Of a DNA stretch of 23,162 nucleotides, positions 10,381-19,513 are shown piece after piece. The position numbers and the translations under genes were made by a program. Each line of letters begins with the position of its first letter. The stretch's first letter is position 1. The notes below the pieces were generated by a model. That model searched no databases. It saw nothing but the letters and a program-made list of their open reading frames with translations, and was not told the DNA's origin. The stretch is from Saccoglossus kowalevskii (lineage: Eukaryota > Hemichordata > Enteropneusta > Harrimaniidae): positions 509,588 to 532,749 of the forward strand of contig NW_003108581.1 of assembly GCF_000003605.2 (NCBI RefSeq), given 5' to 3'.

Positions 10381-10874
10381 CCGGGTACGGCTTTACCGGG
10401 GGGCAGCAAAAGCAGTATCCAGCAGTATCATATACCCTATAGCTCTAATTACAATTGTATGGTGCGACCTCAAACACACGACGTAATTTAGAATGACACC
10501 TTTTGTTTTGATTGATGAAATCCGGGCTTCTGTATGACACTTTGTTCTAGTAGAGTGACTGTGGAAAAACCAACGAACAGAAAAAAAGGCTTCTTAAATG
10601 TTCATGAACCAGATTTACAACACATTATTTTTGACAGTTTTATTACAGAACTGTTGCTAAAGTTATTTTTAGTTATTGTGTGTTTGTTATTGCACTTTAA
10701 CCAAGCACTGTATTACCATTTTAGCTCTATGGTATTACGTACGTTTCTAATTAAACGATCATATCCTATTTTAGCCCGGGAAAGGGCCAACATTCTAGTT
10801 TCCCATAATAATGTCAAGCTGCAAGTAATTATAGAATAACACAAGTTTTTATTGTTTTCTGTGGTTACGTGGGT
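10381..10874. other. no gene recognised; probable LINE 3' flank then unique DNA
   Basis: The GC-rich patch at about 10379-10405 (gggccgggtacgg and ccgggggg) directly follows the LINE C-terminus and may be part of its 3' UTR. A plus-strand frame at 10534-10839 has no recognisable domain and I do not call it. The last bases (10861-10889) resemble the tandem unit that begins at 10931 and may be a diverged zeroth copy. Confidence 0.35.
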
Positions 10875-10928
10875 CATGGAGCTAAAAATGCCCTTTGGCT
10901 TCACGCATAACCTTTTTTTAGCTCCATG
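10875..10928. repeat. 14-bp perfect inverted repeat next to minisatellite
   Basis: CATGGAGCTAAAAA (10875-10888) and its exact reverse complement TTTTTAGCTCCATG (10915-10928) form a stem with a 26-nt loop. The left arm is close to the CATGGAGGTAAAA portion of the 41-bp unit that follows, so the array and this foldback appear related. Confidence 0.7.
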
Positions 10929-10930
10929 CA

Positions 10931-11227
10931 TGAACACACGGTTAGTAACCGTGATCATGGAGGTAAAATGATGAACACACGGTTAGTAACCGTGATCATG
11001 GAGGTAAAATGATGAACACACGGTTAGTAACCGGGATCATGGAGGTAAAATGATGAACACACGGTTAGTAACCGGGATCATGGAGGTAAAATGATGAACA
11101 CACGGTTAGTAACCGGGATCATGGAGGTAAAATGATGAACACACGGTTAGTAACCGGGATCATGGAGGTAAAATGATGGAACACACGGTTAGTAACCGTG
11201 ATCATGGGAGGTAAAATGATGAACACA
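10931..11227. repeat. 41-bp minisatellite, seven copies plus a partial one
   Basis: Units start at 10931, 10972, 11013, 11054, 11095, 11136 and 11177, with a truncated eighth at 11220-11227. The first six are exactly 41 bp. The seventh is 43 bp because of two single-G insertions. Each unit contains the core CACGGTTAGTAACCGTG, a 7-bp perfect stem with loop AGT, flanked by ATGAT and ATCAT, which can extend the stem. Copies 1, 2 and 7 keep the pairing base (CCGTG). Copies 3 to 6 share a CCGGG variant that weakens the stem, which suggests recent duplication of one variant block. Confidence 0.95.
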
Positions 11228-11241
11228 AGAGCCACATAACG

Positions 11242-11625
11242 CCCCCCCCCCCCACTCAGGATTCATAGGGGGCCGCATGCGCGTTCCCATTTTCTCGGGA
11301 AAGAGGGTACTTTTTGACGATCTGTCTCGGGAACATTTTCCCGAGAAAATCGTAGAAAAGGGGGTATTTTTTGCTTGTTTTCCCGAGATTCTCAAAATAG
11401 GGGGTGTATTTCAAAACACTTCCCGAGATATACAAAAAAAGGGGGGTTTAAAAGGAGTTCTAGACTGAAAAGTTCCCTAGATAGGGGGTGAAATTCATCG
11501 GAAAAGCCCGTGAAGGGGGGGGGGGTAAATTTTCTTCTTTTCCCTAGATAGGGGGGGGGGGGTAAAAAAATGAGGGGACAAGCATAGCCCCCCCTAAATA
11601 TAGGGAGTGGGGGGCCGGGACATAA
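11242..11625. repeat. diverged G-tract tandem array
   Basis: Degenerate units of roughly 40 bp alternate a TCCCGAGA or TCCCTAGATA motif with a G-run followed by TA and a T-rich stretch. C12 (11242-11253) opens the region; later G-runs reach G11 (11515-11525) and G12 (11551-11562). TCTCGGGAA-catt-TTCCCGAGA (11325-11346) is a perfect 9-bp stem. The array abuts the 41-bp minisatellite with only about 15 bases between. Long G/C runs make length here unreliable in an assembly and could form quadruplexes. Confidence 0.8.
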
Positions 11626-12198
11626 CGTTACCCACGGCTTATTTATACAGCACCTCAGCCGTCGCGTCGCGTTGTGTTTGGGTACGATAAGAGTCACATG
11701 CGACGCAAACCACGCGTATAAAGTATATATAAAATCTTTTTCAGAACCGTCACGTGTTTAAATTACTTACTAGTATCTGAAATTCGAAAGTGTGCTGTGC
11801 GACGATTGGCGGTTTTTTTTTCTAGTTAATGAAAAACAAATATTGGTCGGCAAAGATTCTCCATTTGTTTGCCGATCTTCTAGGTTCAATCACAACAACA
11901 TTATGCGATGAAGATTGCGTACATAAAGAAAATGCGAAATCGAGTTCTTGTTGCGACCTTTGGCCTATATTCGTGGATATGATCTTCGGATAAGATCCGG
12001 GAAGACAAAAAGATAAGGATAACAGTATTATCTGTTGATGACGTAGTTGGCATTTTATCACGTGACATCATTCCTTGCCGTGCAAGCCAGGTAAAGACAG
12101 ATTCTTTCATGTATACGACAAGCACACATGATCTCATGTACTGAACAAATGAATTACTGGTATATACCACCGTCCCTCAATGTGTATATACCGTTTCA
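11626..12198. other. upstream flank of the TMEM86 gene, no gene recognised
   Basis: CpG-containing sequence with no supportable exon. A TATA-like stretch, TATAAAGTATATATAAAA, lies at about 11718-11735. A palindrome GGTATATACC (12159-12168) is echoed by TATATACC at 12185-12192. Minus-strand open frames here (12061-11822 and 12170-11901) overlap one another, lack a recognisable domain, and are not called. Confidence 0.4.
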
Positions 12199-12290
12199 TT
12201 TTCCCGCCATCTGAATAACCAATCATTGCTTCCCCAGTTCTTTAATTATGAATGACGTCACAATCTAATATAAGGTCAAAGTTGGTTCAA
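12199..12290 (+). promoter_or_regulatory. probable core promoter elements of the TMEM86 gene
   Basis: Within 220 bases upstream of the start codon at 12414 lie an E2F-type TTTTCCCGCC (12199-12208), an inverted-Y CCAAT box ACCAATC (12218-12224), a perfect CRE TGACGTCA (12253-12260) and a nuclear-receptor-type half site AAGGTCA (12272-12278). The order and spacing look like a TATA-poor housekeeping promoter. Transcription would then start between about 12290 and 12400. The binding-site names come from consensus matching alone. Confidence 0.45.
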
Positions 12291-12413
12291 AGGATGAAAA
12301 CAAAGCACAACTGAAAGCGGTTTTCCGATGTGCAGATGTCGATAGTGGTACAATTGTATCGTTCCTAAATATTGTTATATTTTTGCCGATATCTTCGCCA
12401 TAAGACTGTACAA

Positions 12414-12434
12414 ATGACGAGTCCGATCACTGTC
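12414..12434 (+). CDS. TMEM86-type lysoplasmalogenase, coding exon 1 (7-codon micro-exon)
   Basis: ATG at 12414 opens seven codons, MTSPITV, followed directly by the consensus donor GTAAGT (12435-12440). Joining this phase-0 end to the phase-0 acceptor at 17283 gives MTSPITV then IKSVGPKLVPFF. From memory, vertebrate TMEM86A begins very similarly (MVSPVTV, then VKSEGPKLVPFF). That agreement across the junction is the main evidence that this is the true first coding exon, 4.8 kb from the rest. No in-frame ATG lies between this one and the preceding stop. The -3 base is C, so initiation context is moderate. A longer non-spliced reading through the donor gives an unrelated hydrophobic tail and is rejected. 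The exon is far too short for ordinary open-frame searches. Confidence 0.85.
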
Positions 12435-13055
12435 GTAAGTCTAGTATTCATTTTGTTTTCATTGTGTTGTCTGTTTAAGTTGAATTTTGTCCAATTTTCA
12501 AAGACTCAAAACGTTTCGCCACGGGAAGGCCGCTTGGTAAGCAGCAATATTCACATGAAACGAGCCATTACGTATTTAATATTAACATGTCGGATAACGG
12601 AATACTAATCAGTAACATACGCTAGTCTCGATTGAAATGCCACATAAGCACTGGAATCCATCGAATGTTATACAAATACCGGTGTTTAGTGTGTTTATTC
12701 GAGGTCGAAACGGAAGGTGCATGCCTTTATTTGGCGCCTACGCACATAAAGCGAATGAGTCATCATGTAATTTTTTTACCGAGTTAGTATTGAAATTGTT
12801 GACTGACAATTTCCTTCATTCCAACGTTTAATCACACAAGGTGAAAGACTCATGCATGTTATCTTTGAGGGGCCCTGTGTTATCGCTGCTTTATGTGACG
12901 CAGTGTTTTTTCTCATCTGCGCTGACGATGTAGGATAATGTTTCTCGTCATGTGACTTTGTTTACAAAATCGAGCGAAAGCAGCGACCACTCGCAGAGGC
13001 GGGGGTACTGTAAACGTATACTTCTGTATTATTGTATTCGCAATTGTGTATTGTT

Positions 13056-13337
13056 TCAATCTGTGTGTTTATAAGTTTGGGAAAACGGAATGCTAATTTG
13101 GAGCATTGTAAACCTCGGTCGCTGCCCTTCACCGTTGTATATGAGTCCATCCACCACGACCTCGATGTCCCCTTTGGTGAAATGGAATGTGTCGTCAGCT
13201 GTGAAGAACAACAAACGTCGTTTATTAGGCTTCAGCACAGCTTTGGTCGTGATCTTATGCCCCATGAGTTGGCCATTTTTAGCATGTTTACTACTAATTA
13301 TCACATAATACTGTTTATAGTAGTTTATTTTAAACAT
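13056..13337 (-). CDS. antisense coding-like frame inside the TMEM86 intron, unidentified
   Basis: On the minus strand, roughly 13271-13090 has a codon pattern that looks translated: third positions rich in G and C in an otherwise A+T-rich intron. It encodes a mixed, globular-looking segment (for example TADDTFHFTKGDIEVVVDGL). A methionine with a purine at +4 begins at about 13265 (MGHKITTK). Possible splice signals exist: a T-rich stretch ending in TTCACAG before CTGACG, and ACG|GTGAAG after the core. It could be one exon of an overlapping minus-strand gene, a decayed retrocopy, or part of an unknown transposon. I recognise no family, and an overlapping frame at 13150-12962 is also open. The true boundaries are uncertain. 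Confidence 0.25.
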   Translation of the reverse strand: MFKINYYKQYYVIISSKHAKNGQLMGHKITTKAVLKPNKRRLLFFTADDTFHFTKGDIEVVVDGLIYNGEGQRPRFTMLQISIPFSQTYKHTD

Positions 13338-14584
13338 TTAAAAACAATAAGAAAATTAGAATTAATTAAAATTAAGATTACGATTATGTGACCATAACAG
13401 TAAGCTTTGTTAGTAACAAACATTTTACAATGCATTTTACAGCAGCCTGGGGCCAAGATGGTGATAGTTATCAAGAACAGACATTCACCTCTTCTGTAGT
13501 GATCACTCATTTAATTTTAATAATTCATTTTTTAGGCAATTATAGAAATAAGTGGCATCTCCTATCATACCTTATATCTTACCCCACAGACAGTGCTTTC
13601 TAATCACTCACCTTTTTAAAGTGTCCCAAATTAGTCTAATCTTTCAATACAACATTTGCACAGCATAACAATATATTGGTCGCCAGAAAAAATAATTATC
13701 AAAACAACTACATATATAACACTTTCTCCAGTGTCTTTGATAAAACAGGACAATGACCGCTGTTAAAATCCACAGAAGAACACCCCCCCCCATAGTTGTA
13801 TTTAAACCAATACAAATGTCTCCTTGAACCCAGGTCATAGTAACCCTCAGGATAAGATTGATTTGTACTATTTACTATTTGTACTAATGACTCAACACCC
13901 AATATGGTTTGGTATAAGTTCAGCTATTGTAACTTATGCAATTGCAGAGCAACTCTGAAATCAGATTGGCATGTCAAGGACGGTTGACGCTGTGAATTAC
14001 CGAAAAAGGCAATTTGTATTGGTATTAAAGCGTCACTTATTTTACATGCATTGTATATGTGTCCCTTATCAAACTCCAATGCATCACGACAACCAGCGCT
14101 TTAAGTATTTTATTTGATTTGGCATAAACTACAAGTAAACCAGTGGGGAACGTTTTTTTACTGTTTGACCTCTTTATTTGAAATAGCAAAAAATAAATGC
14201 TTAAAAAAAACAGTATGAACAGTACATTTGATTATTACTACCTGCCAGCCATGTTTATATAAACACTCTCCAAAATTTATTACATTCAAAACATATGTAT
14301 TGATCTTCTATCAGCAGACATAACAACAGTAGATCTTTTTTTTTATTTTAGAAATCTCATGAACATTATCTCTAATCAGTGTTTACTTGATATATTTCTC
14401 AGGTTATAAATTACATGTCTGAGACATAATAAATGTTTATTTGCAATGATTTATCAAGTTGTTGTTTTTGTTGTGTTAGTATTTGCATGGATTAATATAT
14501 ATTTTTAGCCATTTTGGGTACTAGTATTTAGTTGTTTATTGGACAGTATTACTGGTATGCCAGTAAAAAATTGACTTTATGAGA

Positions 14585-14809
14585 CTTGGGTGATGGTACA
14601 GTAGTTAGTGTGTCATACCAGGGGTTAAAAGTTTGATTTCCCGAGCCGTCTGTCCACTCAGCAGTATAAATCCGAACACAAAGTATTTGGTTTGGAAGAC
14701 TAGTTTAGTTTACACACATGCACTTGCAATAGCAGCTAAGACGAGAAAAGTTAGGAGAAACAGCAGTAACCTTAATGTCCGGAAATCAACAAAAATATAA
14801 AAAAAAAAA
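14585..14809 (+). mobile_element. tRNA-derived SINE
   Basis: The 5' part resembles a tRNA gene with a pol III internal promoter. An A-box-like TGGTACAGTAG (14594-14604) is followed by a degenerate B-box AGTTTGATTTCC (14630-14641). The gap of 25 nt between boxes is shorter than usual, so part of the tRNA body is deleted or diverged. A tRNA-unrelated body follows and the element ends in an A-rich tail (about 14790-14809). No clear target-site duplication is visible. It is probably old and inactive. Confidence 0.6.
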
Positions 14810-15415
14810 TTATTTTGTCTACATATGGATCACGCAATATTATTATTCTTTATTGAAATTATATAAGTTAAAACATGTTATAATTGTTTCCCCATTTTAA
14901 TTGTATATATGTATTATATGTACCAGGTATGCAAATTAATTTAAAAATAATATTCAAGTGACATACTTAACTAAAATTAGAAGTTTAAAAATTCCTGGAC
15001 TATCAGTGACATCATCTCAATGTAACAAAAAAACAATTAGATTTAAGTTGGTTCGCAGGTATTTGACCTATTAATAAATAACCAGAATGTTTTGTTTCAA
15101 AAGTGTTACATCATTGTTGATTTTATAGTGACATGTCATTGACTTCTGGGTTATTTTACCTAGTACAAAATATATTTTTTTGAGAAAAACTGTATGAGAA
15201 TATGCAAAAATGGATTTATTTCATAAAAAAAATAAATAGTGCTTGTTAGTTTTCCCTAATAAATTTGAACAACCATAGGTACTCACTCATCTTACAAACT
15301 ACCAGTACATCTGATTTTTTCACCATATGCACTTGGCCGGACGAAGTTCTAGGCATTTCACGTATTTTTTGTGCAAAAATAGTTTGGTAATGCATACCTT
15401 TTATCTAAAATTTTT

Positions 15416-15438
15416 GTGTAATGGAATGCTCCATCAAC
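15416..15438. repeat. GTGTAATGGAATGCTCC direct repeat, copy 1
   Basis: One of three related 20-24 bp motifs of the form GTAATGGAAT-CTCCATC. The others are at 15702-15725 and 15805-15824. Copies 1 and 2 share GTGTAATG at the start and CTCCATCAAC at the end, and flank the MITE at 15542. Confidence 0.6.
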
Positions 15439-15541
15439 CTTGTGAAATAGATACAATCAAGAGATAAAGTGGATGGAATGAAATCCTAGGGTATTAATGT
15501 GAGGGTATAATATATGGTTACTACATGAATCGTTTCAAATT

Positions 15542-15680
15542 CAGGGGTTTCATTAAGAGCCGGCCACCGGCCAAATGGCCTGCTACAAGCCCAAATTGGC
15601 CGTCTACTTTCTGGTCTTTTCCTGACCGCCTGTTGTTACAGGATGATGACCTGCTATTAAATGCATTTGTGAAACCCCTG
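15542..15680. mobile_element. hAT-like MITE (139 bp)
   Basis: The segment starts with CAGGGGTTTCA (15542-15552) and ends with its exact reverse complement TGAAACCCCTG (15670-15680). CAGGG-type termini are typical of hAT transposons. The 8-bp flanks, TTTCAAAT on the left (15533-15540) and TTTCATAC on the right (15681-15688), agree at six positions if the left one ends a base early, which suggests a decayed target-site duplication. The inside is GC-rich with GGCC-containing repeats (GCCGGCCACCGGCC) and encodes no transposase, so it is non-autonomous. The open frame across it (15525-15707) is incidental. Confidence 0.65.
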
Positions 15681-15701
15681 TTTCATACAGTAATGAGAGG
15701 C

Positions 15702-15725
15702 GTGTAATGAAAATTCTCCATCAAC
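15702..15725. repeat. direct repeat, copy 2
   Basis: It matches copy 1 at 15416 with the same ends and a small internal difference (AATGAAAATTCTCC). It begins 22 bases after the right end of the MITE. Confidence 0.6.
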
Positions 15726-15804
15726 TGCTTCAATAGAATGATTGAACTGCTTACTGTCCATTCATGGTGGGTGAAATGGTATACACCATGATGAAGGTAC
15801 TGGA

Positions 15805-15824
15805 GAGTAATGGAATTCTCCATC
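15805..15824. repeat. direct repeat, copy 3
   Basis: GAGTAATGGAATTCTCCATC, the shortest of the three copies, about 100 bases after copy 2. It contains TGGA-attc-TCCA and can fold on itself. Confidence 0.55.
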
Positions 15825-17282
15825 TTTATTTGAATGACTACCCATAATGAGAAGCCTTATAAAGATGATGCATTAAGTGAGAATTAATTTTAATTTGCTG
15901 CTGTTTTGTTACGACTACTTGATAACATTGTACATGAAGGCATACATATTTTAATATTTGTTAAACTAGAGCAAACATCACATGGCATAATATGTTAGTG
16001 AACGCATATTAGTGAATTGGTTTAAAACTTGCCATCATACATTTATTGAAAAATATACATTTCACATTCAGAGGACACATTCATTACTGTTTTTATTAGC
16101 TGTGATCTCCTTCATACTTTTGAGACTCAGTGGTTGTCATGGCGATGGTCATAATTGTGTGAAAGGTATTATCAAGGATGTGTAAGTACAGTACATACAA
16201 ATAAAGTCAGTTGGCAATTTTAAAATTCAAATGGTGAAAAATTATTTCACTTTTTTCACCAATGTCTGAAATGAATTTTAAAACATAATTCATTTAATAA
16301 ATATTTAAAAAAAATGGTTTATGTTAACATAACTCATTGAACCAAAAACATATAAAAAAAATTGTTGATGAGTGTGTGAAAAATTGCTTTATAAAGGCTT
16401 CAACTCTTGTTTGTATTAAATAAACCCCAGTTGTACATGTAACGAACCTGTCAGTTGTAAATTGCATTAGCTTCTTTATTCTATTCAATATGCTGGTATA
16501 ATATTCTGGCATGAACGTTTGAATATTAATCATATTTAAATTTATATAATTTACATTTTATAACATGCTTGTATTTGCTGCACACATCCACTGTATAAAT
16601 ATGACAAATTTTGTGATTTTTCATTTGTTAATTAATGCTATCTTCTCTGTGTTTAGTGGATAAGTAATTGGTTAAGGAGAAAATCGTATTGTGAAGCCCC
16701 TTACTCCAACACTGTTTTACTCTTAGTAAAAACCTTGCATATGTATGAATGAATAATATATTGAAGCATCTGTTGGGTCAATGATATAGATCACCAGTTT
16801 CCTCTTTTCCTCACAAATTCACAAAATAGTCTCATTTATAGTCTGCACTTTCTTTCAAAAGATTGGGACAAAAATAGCCAAATTTTTTGAGTGAAAACTG
16901 AAAGTTTACTCAAATTTTATCTGTTGGCTCCAAAATTAGAGCTCATTCATTTAAAGAAATATTAAAGAATATGAGAAAAAAGTGCAGACAAATTTGGGCG
17001 AGAAAGTCTGGTGGTGAAAAGGTTAATAAAACAAAATATATCAAAACTTATCTACATTGTAAGAGTCTATGTAAATATGTATACAGAAAGAAGATATTTG
17101 AAAATGATATGACCCCCACCCCCCAATGCAGTTAGATCATTGACATCTAATTCTCTTTACTTCCTTCATTCGTGAAATCTCACATTATCTTTATATGGTA
17201 TTTATGATGAATTCTATTCTATTCTGTTGTTTATATGACAAATAATTCATTGTATGATTGTTCGTTTGTTTGCTCTACACAG

Positions 17283-18062
17283 ATCAAAAGTGTTGGGCCA
17301 AAATTGGTACCATTCTTCAAGACGACCTGCATCTACTTCGTACTATGGTTACCAGAACCATCAGTTCTTGCAGCTGTGGTGAAGATTCTCCCAATTTTGT
17401 CATTAGGTGGATTCATCCTAATACACAGAGTATCCTTCCCCAGCCTGCACCGCTTCTCGTATGGCATCCTTGCTGGCCTGTTCTTCTCCTGTTTTGGTGA
17501 CATCTTTCTGGTATTCAAAGAGAATTATTTTATCCATGGTCTCTGTGCGTTTGCGATTGCCCAGTTGATTTACGCCATCAACTTTGGATTCAAGCCATTC
17601 AAGTGGTCTGTCTTATTGGTTTTGAGTTTGCTGAGTTTTGCCGTTTACGTTATCCTGTACCCGAGCCTATTTGGTCCCCTGGTCTACCTTGCAGCTGTCT
17701 ATATCACCCTTCTAGGCTATATGACTTGGAGAGCGATTGCCCGACTACAGTTCTTTGAACGACGATGGACCTGGAGTAAAATGTCAGGATGCTTTGGTGC
17801 AGTATTGTTCAGCATTTCAGACCTTTTGATTGGTTTAAATAAATTTGTGTTCCCAGTACCATATGTGCGTGTCATTGTGATGCTGACATATTATACAGCA
17901 CAGCTGGGGATTGTTTTGTCAGTTGTAGATTACCACAAATGTGATGATTTGAAAAATTGTGTAGATGTCGACACAAAAAGTGATGATGTCAGCAAAAAGT
18001 GTAGTCTCAATTTCCACAGTGCAGACAGTCCACTTAAGAAAAACGGCATTAAAGTTGACTGA
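17283..18062 (+). CDS. TMEM86: TMEM86/YhhN-family lysoplasmalogenase, main coding exon
   Basis: This exon carries 259 of the 266 predicted residues. The family hydrolyses the vinyl-ether bond of lysoplasmalogens, releasing a fatty aldehyde and glycerophospho-ethanolamine or -choline, in the endoplasmic-reticulum membrane. About eight hydrophobic spans are visible, at spliced residues near 16-30, 35-55, 65-85, 92-110, 115-136, 141-160, 174-193 and 202-222. Family landmarks are present: GDIFL with Asp80, HG at 92-93, SDLLIGLNKF with Asp187, FPVPY (197-201) and TYYTAQ. The two aspartates are the conserved, presumed catalytic, residues. Length is slightly above the vertebrate paralogues (about 226-240 aa) because of a 40-residue polar, lysine- and cysteine-containing tail. 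The exon begins at the AG of 17281-17282, not at the ATG at 17235, which lies in intron sequence; residues before it do not resemble the family. No intron interrupts the rest. I cannot decide between A-type and B-type; the N-terminus favours TMEM86A-like. Confidence 0.95.
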   Translation: MKSVGPKLVPFFKTTCIYFVLWLPEPSVLAAVVKILPILSLGGFILIHRVSFPSLHRFSYGILAGLFFSCFGDIFLVFKENYFIHGLCAFAIAQLIYAINFGFKPFKWSVLLVLSLLSFAVYVILYPSLFGPLVYLAAVYITLLGYMTWRAIARLQFFERRWTWSKMSGCFGAVLFSISDLLIGLNKFVFPVPYVRVIVMLTYYTAQLGIVLSVVDYHKCDDLKNCVDVDTKSDDVSKKCSLNFHSADSPLKKNGIKVD

Positions 18063-18987
18063 AAGTGTTTTATTTTATTTCATTTATTTCATGAAAATAT
18101 TATAGGATATTTTCATAATCTCTAGAACGAGAAGTGTTGACCTAACAATAGATAGAGATAGTACTTGCAAGCAAGCTAATACTATGTGCAAAAATGTAAG
18201 CCTAAGTAAGCTTGTAAATTTCTATTGTATGAATATGCATATATTTCTATCAATGACTTTTTGGACTCCAGGACTTTGTGGTAATCCCCAGAACTAATCA
18301 TGTTTTAGTTAATATTTCTGCATGTTAATTACCTGATTTGCATATATCTGAATGTTTGAAATTCATTACAGACAGAGGTTACCGCATTATTTATTTTACT
18401 GATTTATTTGTTTATTTTATATCACCAATGTCTTCTGAACTTTTCGACTATAAATTCTGTTGGTTAGACACCGTACATGTTAAAACATGTTTTTAAATTT
18501 TATGAGGGATGTGATTAATTATCTCATTTGCATTTTTAATTGATTTTAGTTGATTCACTATCTCTTTTACTAACTTCCGTCAAATATAACTCAACTTCAT
18601 CAAAATAATTCTTATGTATGTAGATGTATATATTCCTATTTCATCCTTGGCTTCAGCCTTAACAGGTTCTGAGGTTTGAGGTTTAACGATATTATCATTT
18701 TGTTCCTATCACATGTTGTCTGTATTTGGGCCTAAATACATGTGACCCCATATGTTACAATTATGAGTATCTTTACTGGTGTATGTCAACTAGATTATTG
18801 GATTTAGCAACATACTTTGGCGTATTATACATCACTTCCGTTTTGTATAGATTTACATTGTATGTTCCCTCATTGATTATTGACGTTATGCCATCGACTA
18901 AAATGTGCTTTCTGTTCAATCGGCTTATGTATGCTACGTACATGCTTATAAAATACGTCATACGACTCTCCAATAGTGATCGAATAC

Positions 18988-19005
18988 TTGCCACAGCTGT
19001 GGCAA
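18988..19005. promoter_or_regulatory. 18-bp perfect palindrome with E-box
   Basis: TTGCCACAGCTGTGGCAA equals its own reverse complement. The centre is a CAGCTG E-box, and each half holds a TGTGGC/GCCACA Runt-type core. It may be a binding site, the scar of an element, or chance. Confidence 0.45.
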
Positions 19006-19463
19006 CATAAGGCTTGGAACTGATTAATATTCGTGCCCTATTTAAGTCAAATTAGTTCAACCATCAGCGTGAGTTGGCATCTTATTTTCAGTATTGTAAT
19101 TTTCATCTTGATGTGCAGAACAAGCAGTCCTTGTAAAGTCCCACTCTTGAGATTCCATGCACTGAAATGTTGACTGCTCCAAATTTTGCAATTTTTTTCC
19201 TGACTGAAGCACAGTGGTTATTCATCACTCCAAATTTGTTTTCCTGGTTTTGTTTTCCCCCACAGTAGTTTACAGTGTATGCTATGCTGATTCAATTGAG
19301 TATTTGCTTGCTTGCCTGTACATTTATCTTGTTGTACTTTTGGGGTTGATGTTTTATTAAGGATCATCTTCTTTGAAATCAACTCCATAATTTATGTACA
19401 TTTATATATTACATGAATCTGTCATCATTATTTTATGTTTAAAATAATTGCTTGTTTTGTTTC

Positions 19464-19464
<1 letters not shown>

Positions 19465-19502
<38 letters not shown>

Positions 19503-19513
19503 ATATATATATA
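19465..19513. repeat. (AT)n microsatellite
   Basis: An almost pure TA/AT run, interrupted once by GTGT near 19499-19502. Its length is likely to vary between individuals and in assembly. Confidence 0.95.

Larger units (their letters stand above)
12435..17282 (+). other. intron 1 of the TMEM86 gene
   Basis: A 4,848-bp intron of phase 0 with GTAAGT at the 5' end and a pyrimidine-rich 3' end (ttcgtttgtttgctctacacag). It contains an antisense coding-like frame (13056-13337), a tRNA-derived SINE (14585-14809) and a MITE (15542-15680) with related direct repeats around it. The sequence from about 15830 to 17220 is A+T-rich; I see nothing further in it apart from a C-rich patch near 17111-17124. 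Confidence 0.8.

Noticed and set aside
10931..11227. CRISPR array
   Set aside because: The units are contiguous tandem copies without unique spacers, and the context is animal nuclear DNA.
12372..12608. 78-codon open frame read straight through exon 1 as a separate small protein
   Set aside because: It begins at TTG, and only the seven codons before GTAAGT match anything. The rest is A+T-rich hydrophobic sequence.
17235..17282. Upstream extension of the TMEM86 frame to ATG at 17235 as the true start
   Set aside because: The 16 residues do not resemble the family, the DNA has intron character, and an AG acceptor after a pyrimidine tract sits exactly where family similarity begins.
18726..19010. 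Open frame of 94 codons after TMEM86
   Set aside because: No coding-like codon pattern, and it ends inside the 18-bp palindrome.
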